This document shows, in pieces, positions 15,653-23,911 of a DNA stretch of 32,239 nucleotides (position 1 is the first letter of the stretch; each line of letters begins with the position of its first letter). A model generated the notes under the pieces. That model was not told the origin of the DNA, did not search any database, and saw nothing but the letters and a program-made list of their open reading frames with translations. This DNA comes from an uncultured Oscillospiraceae bacterium (lineage in GTDB: Bacteria; Bacillota; Clostridia; Oscillospirales; Acutalibacteraceae): assembly GCA_902492045.1 (NCBI GenBank), contig CABUKB010000016.1:1-32239 (forward strand). Direction: 5' to 3'. Both the position numbers and the translations under genes were made by a program.

Positions 15653-16458
15653 CAAGCGCCATACAAATCCGCAACCTGAAGAAATGCTACGGGGACCATG
15701 CGGTACTGAAAGGTCTCGACTTTTCGGTTTACCAAGGGGAAATTTTGGCTCTGCTCGGTGTGAATGGCGCCGGAAAAACCACCGCCCTGGAATGTATGGA
15801 GGGTTTAAGAAAATACGACAGTGGGAGCATCACCGTAAAGGGCAAAATGGATATTCAGCTGCAGTCCGCCTCTCTGCCAGAACATATGCGCGTGATGGAG
15901 GCCGTCCAACTGTTCGCAAAATGGAATAAAACCAAGCCCGACAGGGCCATGCTGGAGACCCTCGGCATCCACGAATGGGCAAAAAAGCCGTACTCTCAAT
16001 TATCAACAGGCCAAAAACGCCGCCTTCATCTGGCTCTTGCTCTAATCGGCAACCCGGATATCCTCATTCTTGACGAACCGACTGCCGGACTGGATGTCGA
16101 AGGCCGGGTTTCCCTTCATGAGCTGATTCGGCAGCTCAAATCAAAAGGAAAGACCATCGTATTGGCCAGTCACGATATGGCCGAAGTCGAAAGCCTATGT
16201 GACCGGATCGCCATTTTGACCGGGGGCAACTTGGCCTTTATCGGCACGGTTGAGCAGCTCCATAAAACGCTCGGGAAACATTACAGTATTTCGATTCAAA
16301 CCGACAGTGGAACCGAACAGTATGAGGCAGAGAATATCGGAGATACCCTGCTTTCGCTGCTTAAACAGTACAAGAAAAAGGGAACCGTCGTTTACGACAT
16401 TCAGATTGACCGTGGCTCACTGGAACAACATTTTATGAAAATTGCAAAGGGGAACTGA
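15649..16458 (+). CDS. ABC transporter ATP-binding protein
   Basis: A 269-residue ATPase of an ABC-2 type exporter. Full set of motifs: Walker A GVNGAGKTT (37-45), the Q-loop region around DIQLQ, signature LSTGQKRRLHLAL (118-130), Walker B ILILDEPTAGLD (138-149) and H-loop His175 in ASHDM. Signature LSTGQ replaces the common LSGGQ, a normal variant in this subfamily. The start overlaps the merR stop, with GGAGGGGG (15638-15645) as ribosome site inside merR. After the ATPase domain a C-terminal extension of about 70 residues follows. The substrate is unknown; the MerR partner suggests drug or stress-compound efflux (inference). Confidence 0.95.
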   Translation: MTSAIQIRNLKKCYGDHAVLKGLDFSVYQGEILALLGVNGAGKTTALECMEGLRKYDSGSITVKGKMDIQLQSASLPEHMRVMEAVQLFAKWNKTKPDRAMLETLGIHEWAKKPYSQLSTGQKRRLHLALALIGNPDILILDEPTAGLDVEGRVSLHELIRQLKSKGKTIVLASHDMAEVESLCDRIAILTGGNLAFIGTVEQLHKTLGKHYSISIQTDSGTEQYEAENIGDTLLSLLKQYKKKGTVVYDIQIDRGSLEQHFMKIAKGN

Positions 16459-16461
16459 CGC

Positions 16462-17175
16462 ATGGGCGCTTTTCTATATGGTGTATCCTTGCAATGGAAA
16501 ATGGACATACGAAGCAAAACCCTGCTCATAACCTGTTATCTCGTTCCCCTCTTGTTTTTCGCCGTTATGGGCGGTATCCTCACCGCCATCGTACCGGAAG
16601 CAAAAGAAACGCTGATTCAATCCATGACGGTATTTGGTGTGACAATGGGGGCGATGATTGGCTTGCCCCCCTCTCTTGTCGAAATTTACGGAAGCGATAT
16701 AAAGAAAGTTTACAAAGCAAACGGCGTCCCGCTCTATCTTGGCTTTGTGATAACCAACCTTTCGGCATTTGTCCATCTGTTTCTCATGAGCCTGATCCTC
16801 TATGCCGCCGCACCGTTGGCCTTTGACGCGGACATCCCGGAGAATACGGGGTACTACTTCGTTAGCCTTGGCCTTTTGATCGTTGTCTCGCTTAGTGTCG
16901 CCAGTATCATCGGATTGGCTGTGAAAGACCAGGCCAAAACCTCTTTGTTCTCCATCCTGGTCTTTTTACCGTCCATCCTGCTCTCGGGCATATTGTTTCC
17001 GAATGACCTGCTCCCCGGCGCATTCCAGGTGATAGGAGGGCTGTTTCCGGCAACCTGGGGATATAAGCTGATGGAAAATCCGGTTTTTCAGCCCGAAACA
17101 GGTTTACCGCTTCTGTTGATTTTGGGGGCGGCCGCTTTAATATGTGCGGCTTTACTGCATAAAGTCAGAGAATAG
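16462..17175 (+). CDS. ABC-2 type transporter permease
   Basis: A 237-residue integral membrane protein with about six hydrophobic segments: 23-45 (LLITCYLVPLLFFAVMGGIL), 55-70, 95-117, 130-152, 158-180 and the C-terminal LLLILGAAALICAALL. The fold and the LFPATWGYKLM segment before the last helix fit ABC-2 half-transporter permeases. Start ATG 16462 lies 3 bp after the ATPase stop, with AAAGGGG upstream. With the ATPase it should form a dimeric exporter. A strong terminator ends the operon. Confidence 0.9.
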   Translation: MGAFLYGVSLQWKMDIRSKTLLITCYLVPLLFFAVMGGILTAIVPEAKETLIQSMTVFGVTMGAMIGLPPSLVEIYGSDIKKVYKANGVPLYLGFVITNLSAFVHLFLMSLILYAAAPLAFDADIPENTGYYFVSLGLLIVVSLSVASIIGLAVKDQAKTSLFSILVFLPSILLSGILFPNDLLPGAFQVIGGLFPATWGYKLMENPVFQPETGLPLLLILGAAALICAALLHKVRE

Positions 17176-17197
17176 CCGAGCCCGGCAGAGATAGTTC

Positions 17198-17230
17198 AGG
17201 GCGGCAGTCCTTGAGGCTGCCGCCCTTTTT
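17198..17230 (+). terminator. Intrinsic terminator of the merR-ABC operon
   Basis: AGGGCGGCAG (17198-17207) pairs perfectly with CTGCCGCCCT (17217-17226) and is followed by a run of T. It starts 22 bp after the permease stop. Confidence 0.88.
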
Positions 17231-17263
17231 GCCGTTTCCTGCGCAATGAGAAGTCTTGGGAGG

Positions 17264-17479
17264 TCACCGCCGTCTGAGTTTATCCTGTAAACGGCGGATT
17301 TCTTTCCGGCGGCGGTCGGTTTCTGCGGGATCCGGAAGATAGCGGTTCCCTTCCAGCCGGAACACATCGCCCGGGCGGGAACCCTCCGGCAGCAAAACCC
17401 GCGGGACCGTCTTCGTCCGCTCACCGTCATCCTCCAGGACAGCCAGTTCCCCCTCAAAACGATCCAGACTGTAATACAT
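17264..17479 (-). CDS. DUF3006 domain protein
   Basis: A 71-residue protein matching DUF3006: MYYSLDRFEGELAVLEDDG at the start, VPRVLLPEGSRPGDVFRLEG in the middle and a charged RRRKEIRRLQDKL helix at the end. It starts at ATG 17479 with AGGAGG upstream, 15 bp after the metallo-beta-lactamase gene. DUF3006 genes are usual partners of ComEC-like hydrolase genes. The fold is probably a small beta-barrel with a C-terminal helix; the function is unknown. Confidence 0.85.
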   Translation of the reverse strand: MYYSLDRFEGELAVLEDDGERTKTVPRVLLPEGSRPGDVFRLEGNRYLPDPAETDRRRKEIRRLQDKLRRR

Positions 17480-17494
17480 GTGGTTCCTCCTGAT

Positions 17495-18463
17495 TCACCG
17501 TTCGGTTTCAAACGTGATCGCATCCCCATCGCAGCGCACCACGATTGTCCCGCAAAGATCGCTGCGGTAGTCGCGGATGCGGCGCTCGGCAAGCGCGGCC
17601 AACGTATCCGGATGTGGATGGTTATAGGGATTGTCCAGCCCACAGGTAATCAGCGCATACTGTGGATCCACCGCGTCGAGCAGGGCGGCGGTGGTGGAGG
17701 TGTTGCTGCCGTGATGACCGATTTTGATGACATCGGCGGAGAGATCCCGCCCGGTTTCGAGCAGAGCGGCCTCCGCCTCCTTTTCCGCGTCCCCCATAAA
17801 AAGAAAACGGCGTTTTCCATAACCTATTCGGCAAATCACCGACTGATTATTGCCGTCTTCAAAGTCCCCGGCCGGGCCGAGGATTTCCACTTCAGCCTCG
17901 CCCAGCGCATAGACCGCCCCCGGTTCCGCCTCGGTAACGGCGATATCCTGACGTTCCAGCGCCTGCAAAACGCTGGAATAGCTTTTGGTTGTCGGCTCCA
18001 GACCAGGCGGCATCGACGCCATGAGATACGTGCCGGCCCCGAACGCCTCGATCACATCGTCCATACCGCCGATGTGGTCGACATCCGCATGGGTGGCGAT
18101 CACCAAATCCAGCCCCTGTACCCCTTGATTGTGAAGATAGCGCACTACCTCCGGCCCGGCGGGATTCGTTCCCGCGTCTATGAGCATACTGTGCGAACTG
18201 CTCCGGATCAAAATCGCATCCGCATTCCCCACATCAATCACATCAATACGCAGTCCGTTCTCCAAGTCGGAAAGGGGCGGGGTTTCCCGCAGACCGGCTC
18301 TCTCGAAAATCTCATCCCACGTGGGCAGGAAAGGCTGGTCCATCCGCTCGCTAACCGTTACCAGCCCCGCCAGAAGCATCGACGCAGCCACCAACGGCAG
18401 CAGGATAAACATCCTCAGCCGCCGCCCATTCCGCCTTTTATGAGCCGTCCGTCTCCTGCTCAT
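17495..18463 (-). CDS. ComEC/Rec2-like metallo-beta-lactamase fold protein
   Basis: A 322-residue protein with a basic N-terminus, one membrane or signal segment (about 18-36, MFILLPLVAASMLLAGLV) and an extracytoplasmic hydrolase domain. The domain matches the C-terminal part of ComEC: IDVIDVGNADAILI, DAGTN, the metal-binding THADVDHIGG (124-133), FMGDAEKEAE, and IGHHGSNTST. It lacks the ComEC channel, so it is a stand-alone relative, possibly a nuclease or phosphodiesterase outside the membrane (inference). Start ATG 18463 follows GAGGGG. It is in a row with ygiQ upstream (21 bp) and the DUF3006 gene downstream (15 bp). Confidence 0.88.
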   Translation of the reverse strand: MSRRRTAHKRRNGRRLRMFILLPLVAASMLLAGLVTVSERMDQPFLPTWDEIFERAGLRETPPLSDLENGLRIDVIDVGNADAILIRSSSHSMLIDAGTNPAGPEVVRYLHNQGVQGLDLVIATHADVDHIGGMDDVIEAFGAGTYLMASMPPGLEPTTKSYSSVLQALERQDIAVTEAEPGAVYALGEAEVEILGPAGDFEDGNNQSVICRIGYGKRRFLFMGDAEKEAEAALLETGRDLSADVIKIGHHGSNTSTTAALLDAVDPQYALITCGLDNPYNHPHPDTLAALAERRIRDYRSDLCGTIVVRCDGDAITFETER

Positions 18464-18484
18464 ATTCCCCTCACCGCCATATGC

Positions 18485-20377
18485 CTATTTCTTCTTTGGT
18501 TTTTTTACCGGTCCCCGCCGTCCCGGCTCTGGCCTGCGCTGCTTCGGGTGCCGGGTATACGCGCCGGGTTTTCGAGCGGATCGCTCATCCGGGACCAGGC
18601 AGTGGGGGCCGCTGCCGATCAAATCCCCGCGCCCTGCCCGGCGGAGTGCCCGGCGCACCTTCTCCCGATTTTCAGGGCGGAAATACTGAAGCAGCGCCCG
18701 CTGCTCCGCCTTTTCCTCCGGAGTACGGGGCACATACACCTTTTCCAACGTGTACGGATCCAATCCCGTGTAGAACATGCAGGTAGAAATGGTGCCGGGG
18801 GTGGGATAAAAATCCTGCACCTGCTCAGGATGGAGGCCCTCCCGCTTGAGAAACAGGGCCAATTCCACCGCATCCCGCAGGGTACTGCCCGGGTGGGAAG
18901 ACATCAGATAGGGCACGAGATACTGCTTTTTCCCCATGCTTTTGGTCAATTCATAAAACCGCTTCTGAAAAGCCTGATAACTCTCGATGGACGGCTTTCC
19001 CATATACCCGAGTACATGGGCCGAACAGTGTTCGGGTGCCACTTTGAGCTGACCACTGATGTGATGAGCCACCAATTCGCGGAAAAAGCTCTCATCCGGA
19101 TCCGCCATCAGATAGTCGTATCGGATCCCCGAACGGATAAACACCTTCTTGATCCCCGGCAGCGCCCGCAGGCGGCGGAGCAAGTGCAGATAATCGCTGT
19201 GATCCACCTGCATAGCGGGACAGGGCGAAGGAACCAGGCACTGCCGGTCCTTGCAAAGGCCCCGGGTCAACTGGCCTTTGCAGGAGGGATGGCGGAAATT
19301 GGCCGTCGGCCCCCCCACATCGTGAATATACCCCTTGAACCCCGGCAGACGGATGAGCCTTTCGGCCTCCCGCACCACCGAGTCCTCACTGCGGCAGGTG
19401 ATTTGCCGCCCCTGATGAAAGGCCAGGGAACAAAAGTGACACCCGCCGATACAGCCCCGATTGTGGGTGATCGAAAAGCGCACCTCCTCAATGCCGGGCA
19501 CTCCGCCCAGCGCCGCATAGGACGGATGGGCATCCCGCATATAGGGCATCTCGTACACACGGTCGAATTCTTCCGTAGACAGCGGCGGCATGGGCGGATT
19601 CTGCACCAGCATGAGGTCCCCATGCCGCTGGATCACCGTTTTTCCCCGCACGGCGTCCTGTTCCTCCTGCTGAATCCGGCAGGAAACGGCGTATTGCCGC
19701 TTTCCCGACTCGGTCGCCGCCGCAACCAGTTCAAAACGGGGGCATTCCGCAGCGGGACGCGGCACATACTCTTGGACTGGAACGGCAAAACAGGTACCTC
19801 GGATATCGGTTATCGCGGATGGCGCCTCTCCCTTCTGAAGACGGCGGGCAATCTCGGCGGTCTGGCGTTCCCCCATTCCGAACACCAGCAGATCCGCTCC
19901 GCTCTCGATGAGGATAGACGGACGCACCCGGTCGTCCCAGTAATCGTAATGGGCGAAACGGCGCAGAGAGGCTTCGAGCCCGCCAAGGATCTGAGGAACA
20001 TCGGGATACGCCTTTCGCGCCTGTCTGCAATAGACGAGCACCGCCCGGTCCGGCCGCGCTCCCGCCCGGCCGCCGGGGGTGTAGGCGTCGTCGCTTCGCT
20101 TCCGCTTGGCGGCGGTGTAATGCGCGACCATGGAGTCGATGTTGCCCCCGCCGATAAAAAAGCCGAGCCGGGGCCGGCCAAACCGGGTGAAATCCGCCGC
20201 AGTTCTCGGCTGCGCCAGGACACAGACCCGTAGGCCCTCGGCCTCCAGCACCCGGGAAATGATGGCGGCGCCAAAACTCGGATGGTCCACGTACGCATCG
20301 CCCGTCACCACGACGGCATCGGGGCAGACCCATCCGCGTTCCCGCATCTCTTCGGCTGTCAATGGTAAAAACGGCAT
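18485..20377 (-). CDS. YgiQ family radical SAM protein
   Basis: A 630-residue protein of the YgiQ (UPF0313) family. Features: an N-terminal domain starting FLPLTAEEMRERGW with DAVVVTGDAYVDHPSFG, the radical SAM cluster motif CIGGCHFC (C-x3-C-x2-C, near residue 310), the RQITCRSEDSVVREAE and GGPTANFR stretches, VAPEHCS, a second Cys pattern GLCKDRQC..PSPC, and FYPTPGT. The tail is basic and low in complexity (PVKKPKKK). Start ATG 20377 has AGGAG 7 bases upstream. The family binds a 4Fe-4S cluster and SAM; its reaction is not known. It follows ftsK by 72 bp. Confidence 0.94.
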   Translation of the reverse strand: MPFLPLTAEEMRERGWVCPDAVVVTGDAYVDHPSFGAAIISRVLEAEGLRVCVLAQPRTAADFTRFGRPRLGFFIGGGNIDSMVAHYTAAKRKRSDDAYTPGGRAGARPDRAVLVYCRQARKAYPDVPQILGGLEASLRRFAHYDYWDDRVRPSILIESGADLLVFGMGERQTAEIARRLQKGEAPSAITDIRGTCFAVPVQEYVPRPAAECPRFELVAAATESGKRQYAVSCRIQQEEQDAVRGKTVIQRHGDLMLVQNPPMPPLSTEEFDRVYEMPYMRDAHPSYAALGGVPGIEEVRFSITHNRGCIGGCHFCSLAFHQGRQITCRSEDSVVREAERLIRLPGFKGYIHDVGGPTANFRHPSCKGQLTRGLCKDRQCLVPSPCPAMQVDHSDYLHLLRRLRALPGIKKVFIRSGIRYDYLMADPDESFFRELVAHHISGQLKVAPEHCSAHVLGYMGKPSIESYQAFQKRFYELTKSMGKKQYLVPYLMSSHPGSTLRDAVELALFLKREGLHPEQVQDFYPTPGTISTCMFYTGLDPYTLEKVYVPRTPEEKAEQRALLQYFRPENREKVRRALRRAGRGDLIGSGPHCLVPDERSARKPGAYTRHPKQRRPEPGRRGPVKKPKKK

Positions 20378-20449
20378 AGTTTTCTCCTATATGTACCCGA
20401 ACCAAACCGGCAGCCTGGCAGCCCACGGCGCCGGCCGTGTAAGAGATGT

Positions 20450-22888
20450 TTACTCCTCTTCCCCATCCGGGCGGTTCATATTCATCTCCAGCCATTGCTG
20501 GCGGGTGATGAGGACACGGCGGGATTTGCTGCCCTCGCGTGGTCCGACAATTCCCCGCTCCTCCAGTTCATCCACCAGCCGCCCGGCGCGCGCATAGCCA
20601 AGGCGAAGTCGCCGCTGGAGGAGGGAGACCGACGCTTCGCCCGCCTCAACCACCACTTCGATGGCCCGGGGAATCAACTCGTCCCCGGTGTCGTCGCCCG
20701 GCAATTCGTCGCGGGAGCCCGATTTGACTTTGGCTTTGCCGGTACCGCTGCTTTCCGCCTGACGCTCGATCTCCTGCATAATGGCCTCGTCGTATTCGTT
20801 GTCCTGGGAGGATTTGAGGAAGTCCACCACCGACTCCACCTCCCGGTTGCTGACAAAACACCCCTGCACCCGCATCGGTTTCGGACACCCCACCGGCATG
20901 AAGAGCATGTCGCCCTTCCCCAGGAGTTTCTCCGCCCCTCCCGTGTCCAGGATGGTCCGCGAATCCACCGCCGAAGCCACCGTCAAGGCCAGGCGGGATG
21001 GGATGTTGGCTTTAATCAGCCCCGTGATGACATCCACCGAGGGGCGCTGCGTCGCGATAACCAGATGCATCCCGGCCGCGCGGGCCATTTGGGCGAGACG
21101 GATGATCGCATCCTCCACCTCGCTGGCTGCCGCCATCATCAGATCGGCCAGCTCGTCAATGACGATGAGGATCAGGGGCATGGGCTGAAGCGTTTCGCTG
21201 CGGCGGGCCAGTTCGTTATAGGAGGCGAGGTCCCGGACGTTGTTCTCGGCAAACGTTTTATACCGGTTGAGCATCTCGGTCACGGCCCAGCCCAGGGCCC
21301 CCGCCGCTTTACGCGGATCGGTCACCACCGGCACCAGCAGATGGGGAATGCCGTTATAGATGCCGAATTCGACTTGTTTCGGGTCGATCAAAACCATCCG
21401 CACATCGCCGGGGCTGGCCCGGTATAAAACACTCTGGATCATGGAGTTGGTACACACCGACTTGCCCGATCCGGTGGTGCCCGCGATGAGCAGATGAGGC
21501 ATCTTGGCCAGATCCGCGAGCACAATCTTCCCCGCGATATCCCGGCCGAGCGCCACGGTCAGCTTGCCTTTGGCAGCGGAGAATTCGGGGGAATCAATTA
21601 GCTCACGCAGGCAGACCGCACCCGCGACACGATTGGGCACCTCGATCCCCACCGCCGCTTTGTTGGGGATAGGCGCTTCGATGCGAACGCCGGTGGTCGC
21701 CAGGCGCAGGGCGATATCATCGGCCAGCCCGGTGATCCGGCTGATCTTGACCCCGGCGCTGGGCTGAAGTTCATACCGCGTAACCGTCGGTCCGTGAGAG
21801 ACATCAATCACCCGGGTGCTCACGCCAAACTCTTTGAGGGTGTTGACCAGCAGTTCGGCAGTCGTGTGTTCCTCCGAAGCCGCCAGGGAGAGATCCACCC
21901 CCTTGGATTCATCCAGCAGGGATATAGGCGGATACCGGTAGCTGTCGGCCTCTGTATCCATATAGGCCGGGGGGATCTTCCCGCTTTTTTTCACAGGTTC
22001 GGCCGCATCCGGCGTCTCTTCTCCGGCCTCTTCCCCGGCTGTGCCTTTTTTGGTCAGCAGATCTTCGACCCGGGGCGCCGGTTTTTCCGCATCGGCCAGT
22101 TCCGAGGCCGTCTTCCGCAAGGCGGCCAGCTTGTCCGATACCTGAGCGTCCTCCTCCGCTTTGTCCCCGTCGCCCAAAGGCTCAGATGGGTCGGGATACC
22201 CTTCGCCCAGTTCCACGTCAATTGCCGCGTTCCGGCGGCGGTCGGCGCCGGCGATCATCGCGTTTTCAATGCTTTCCTTGGTTTTTTTAACCGGTTTCCA
22301 TACCGTACGGAACAAAGTCAGAATGGTGGTGCCGGTGACCAACATCAAAAACACAAAAATCAACAGGCAAAGGATGATTTTGGACCCGATATCGGTGAAA
22401 AAATACTCGAGCGGATAGCCCAGCAAAACACCCGCCACGCCACCGCCGCGCACCGCCGTCCCATCCTTCCAGGCCTGCCCGATAGCGGCGAAATACGAGT
22501 GTCCCTCGGCGATATCCACCGTAAAGACATGGATGGCGCTTCCGATCATCACGAGCAGGAGCAGACACTGCCACAGCTTGCTGCGCAGACTGCCAATCGG
22601 CCGTTCCAGTGCCGCGACAACCGCAATATATCCCATAAGAACCGGCAATATATACGCGCAAACGCCAAACAAACCCATCACCAGATTGTGCAGCCACAGC
22701 CAGAGATTGGCGCCTTTGATCAGGGCCAGGCAGAGCAACAGGATCGCCCCCGCAAACAGCAGCACCGCCGCCGTCTGATGCCGGGCGCTTGCCACCGCCT
22801 GGCTATCGGCCCGGCCTCCGGCCGCTTTCTGCGAAGCCGTTTTCCGGGATGCGGGCCTGCGTGCCGACGTTTTCTTTCGTTGTGCCAT
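20450..22888 (-). CDS. ftsK: DNA translocase FtsK/SpoIIIE
   Basis: An 812-residue septal DNA pump that clears chromosome from the division septum and, in spore formers, moves DNA into the forespore. Parts: a basic N-terminus (1-36), four membrane helices (about 38-190), a charged linker (about 210-320), then the motor domain. The motor has a Walker A GTTGSGKS near residue 470, VLIDPKQVEF, Walker B LILIVIDELADLMM, and RLAQMARAAGMHLVIATQRPSVDVITGLIKANIPSR. The C-terminal gamma winged helix (EVVVEAGEASVSLLQRRLRLGYARAGRLVDELE) reads KOPS/SRS DNA sites. Start ATG 22888 with GAGAGGA upstream. The gene lies directly downstream of the TepA-like gene, as in Bacillus. Confidence 0.96.
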   Translation of the reverse strand: MAQRKKTSARRPASRKTASQKAAGGRADSQAVASARHQTAAVLLFAGAILLLCLALIKGANLWLWLHNLVMGLFGVCAYILPVLMGYIAVVAALERPIGSLRSKLWQCLLLLVMIGSAIHVFTVDIAEGHSYFAAIGQAWKDGTAVRGGGVAGVLLGYPLEYFFTDIGSKIILCLLIFVFLMLVTGTTILTLFRTVWKPVKKTKESIENAMIAGADRRRNAAIDVELGEGYPDPSEPLGDGDKAEEDAQVSDKLAALRKTASELADAEKPAPRVEDLLTKKGTAGEEAGEETPDAAEPVKKSGKIPPAYMDTEADSYRYPPISLLDESKGVDLSLAASEEHTTAELLVNTLKEFGVSTRVIDVSHGPTVTRYELQPSAGVKISRITGLADDIALRLATTGVRIEAPIPNKAAVGIEVPNRVAGAVCLRELIDSPEFSAAKGKLTVALGRDIAGKIVLADLAKMPHLLIAGTTGSGKSVCTNSMIQSVLYRASPGDVRMVLIDPKQVEFGIYNGIPHLLVPVVTDPRKAAGALGWAVTEMLNRYKTFAENNVRDLASYNELARRSETLQPMPLILIVIDELADLMMAAASEVEDAIIRLAQMARAAGMHLVIATQRPSVDVITGLIKANIPSRLALTVASAVDSRTILDTGGAEKLLGKGDMLFMPVGCPKPMRVQGCFVSNREVESVVDFLKSSQDNEYDEAIMQEIERQAESSGTGKAKVKSGSRDELPGDDTGDELIPRAIEVVVEAGEASVSLLQRRLRLGYARAGRLVDELEERGIVGPREGSKSRRVLITRQQWLEMNMNRPDGEEE

Positions 22889-22963
22889 GAGCGATCCTCT
22901 CTTTTCCCTTCTGTGATGATCTCATCCGGTCCACCCCAACGGAGATGCTATCTCATGATTGTC

Positions 22964-22989
22964 ATGATAAACCCTCTCCCATTTATCAT
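22964..22989. promoter_or_regulatory. Inverted repeat upstream of ftsK
   Basis: ATGATAAA (22964-22971) and TTTATCAT (22982-22989) are perfect inverted arms with a 10-nt spacer, 76-101 bp before the ftsK start. It may be a binding site or part of the ftsK promoter; a TTGATA lies at its edge on the minus strand, but no well-spaced -10 is seen. Confidence 0.35.
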
Positions 22990-22992
22990 ATC

Positions 22993-23030
22993 AAAAAAAG
23001 CCCCGCTCGGCAACAACCGGCAAAGCTTTT
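22993..23030 (-). terminator. Terminator after the TepA-like gene
   Basis: On the minus strand AAAAGC...GCCGG and CCG...GCTTTT form an imperfect stem followed by seven T (2999x side of the stem, 22999-22993). It lies 30-66 bp after the tepA stop and suggests that ftsK has its own promoter. Confidence 0.6.
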
Positions 23031-23058
23031 CAAGACAATTTTTCCGCAACCCGTCCGG

Positions 23059-23802
23059 CTAGACACCGGCCGGGTTGGAGCCGTCAATCATGGCATACAG
23101 CGCCGCAATGGCGTCGGATAACGAGCCGAGAGAATCAATCAGCCCCTCCTGCACCGCATCCTCCCCGTCGAGGACGCTGCCCACATCGGTGGCCAGTTCA
23201 TCGGTGTTCATGCAAAGTTCGGTGAACCGCTCGAAACTCATGCGGGAGTTGTCGGTGACAAACCGGGTAATCCGCTCCTGCATCCGCTGAAAATAGGTAA
23301 ACGCCTGCGGAACTCCCAGCACCAAGCCGTTAATTCGGACCGGATGGATCGTCATGGTGGCGGAAGGGGCGATAAAGGATTTTTTGGCCGCCACGGCCAA
23401 GGGAACGCCGATGGAATGGCCCCCGCCAAGGACCAGGGATACGGTGGGCTTTTTCATCCCGGCAATCAGTTCCGCAAGAGCAAGGCCCGCTTCGATATCC
23501 CCCCCGACGGTGTTGAGCAGGATCAGCAGCCCCTCGATCTCCCGGCTTTCTTCGATCGCCACGAGTTGGGGAATCACATGCTCATATTTGGTGGTCTTGT
23601 TTTCGCTCGGAAGGGCATAATGCCCCTCGATCTGGCCGATGATGGTCAGGCAGTGGATGACATGGCGCCCATTGTTGGTGGTTACGGAGCCGTTTTCCAC
23701 CACATCTTTCAGTTGCTCCTGTACCGCCGTCGCTTCTTCCGGGCCTTCGGCGGGCTGCGCGTTTTGATGATTCGCGGCCGGTTTTGTCTCGGTCCGATTC
23801 AT
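23059..23802 (-). CDS. tepA: ClpP-fold serine protease, TepA family
   Basis: A 247-residue ClpP-like protease of the TepA (YmfB) type. Start ATG 23802 is chosen because GGAGAGGTG lies 5-8 bases upstream; a GTG three codons earlier would overlap this site. The first 35 residues are polar and disordered. The protease fold follows with LLNTVGGDIEAGLALAELI, the nucleophile Ser130 in GGGHSIGVPLAVAA, and His153 in TMTIHPVR. In Bacillus tepA lies just before spoIIIE/ftsK, and the same order is kept here, which supports the name. TepA was linked to protein export and to degradation of small spore proteins; its role here is inferred from family. Confidence 0.85.
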   Translation of the reverse strand: MNRTETKPAANHQNAQPAEGPEEATAVQEQLKDVVENGSVTTNNGRHVIHCLTIIGQIEGHYALPSENKTTKYEHVIPQLVAIEESREIEGLLILLNTVGGDIEAGLALAELIAGMKKPTVSLVLGGGHSIGVPLAVAAKKSFIAPSATMTIHPVRINGLVLGVPQAFTYFQRMQERITRFVTDNSRMSFERFTELCMNTDELATDVGSVLDGEDAVQEGLIDSLGSLSDAIAALYAMIDGSNPAGV

Positions 23803-23911
23803 AACGATCACCTCTCCGACGGCTAGTGTTCGCCGTGGATGGGCGAAATATGCGCAGCCGCGATTCGGGGAGATTTTTCACACCACGGTCCCAAGCCGGG
23901 GCCGGCGCGGC

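Noticed and set aside
17480..20233. Plus-strand frame of 917 codons
   Set aside because: Antisense shadow of the metallo-beta-lactamase and YgiQ genes, both with clear catalytic motifs. No ribosome site and composition of a shadow (His/Arg/Pro-rich).
21794..23062. Plus-strand frame of 422 codons
   Set aside because: Shadow of ftsK and of the intergenic terminator region.
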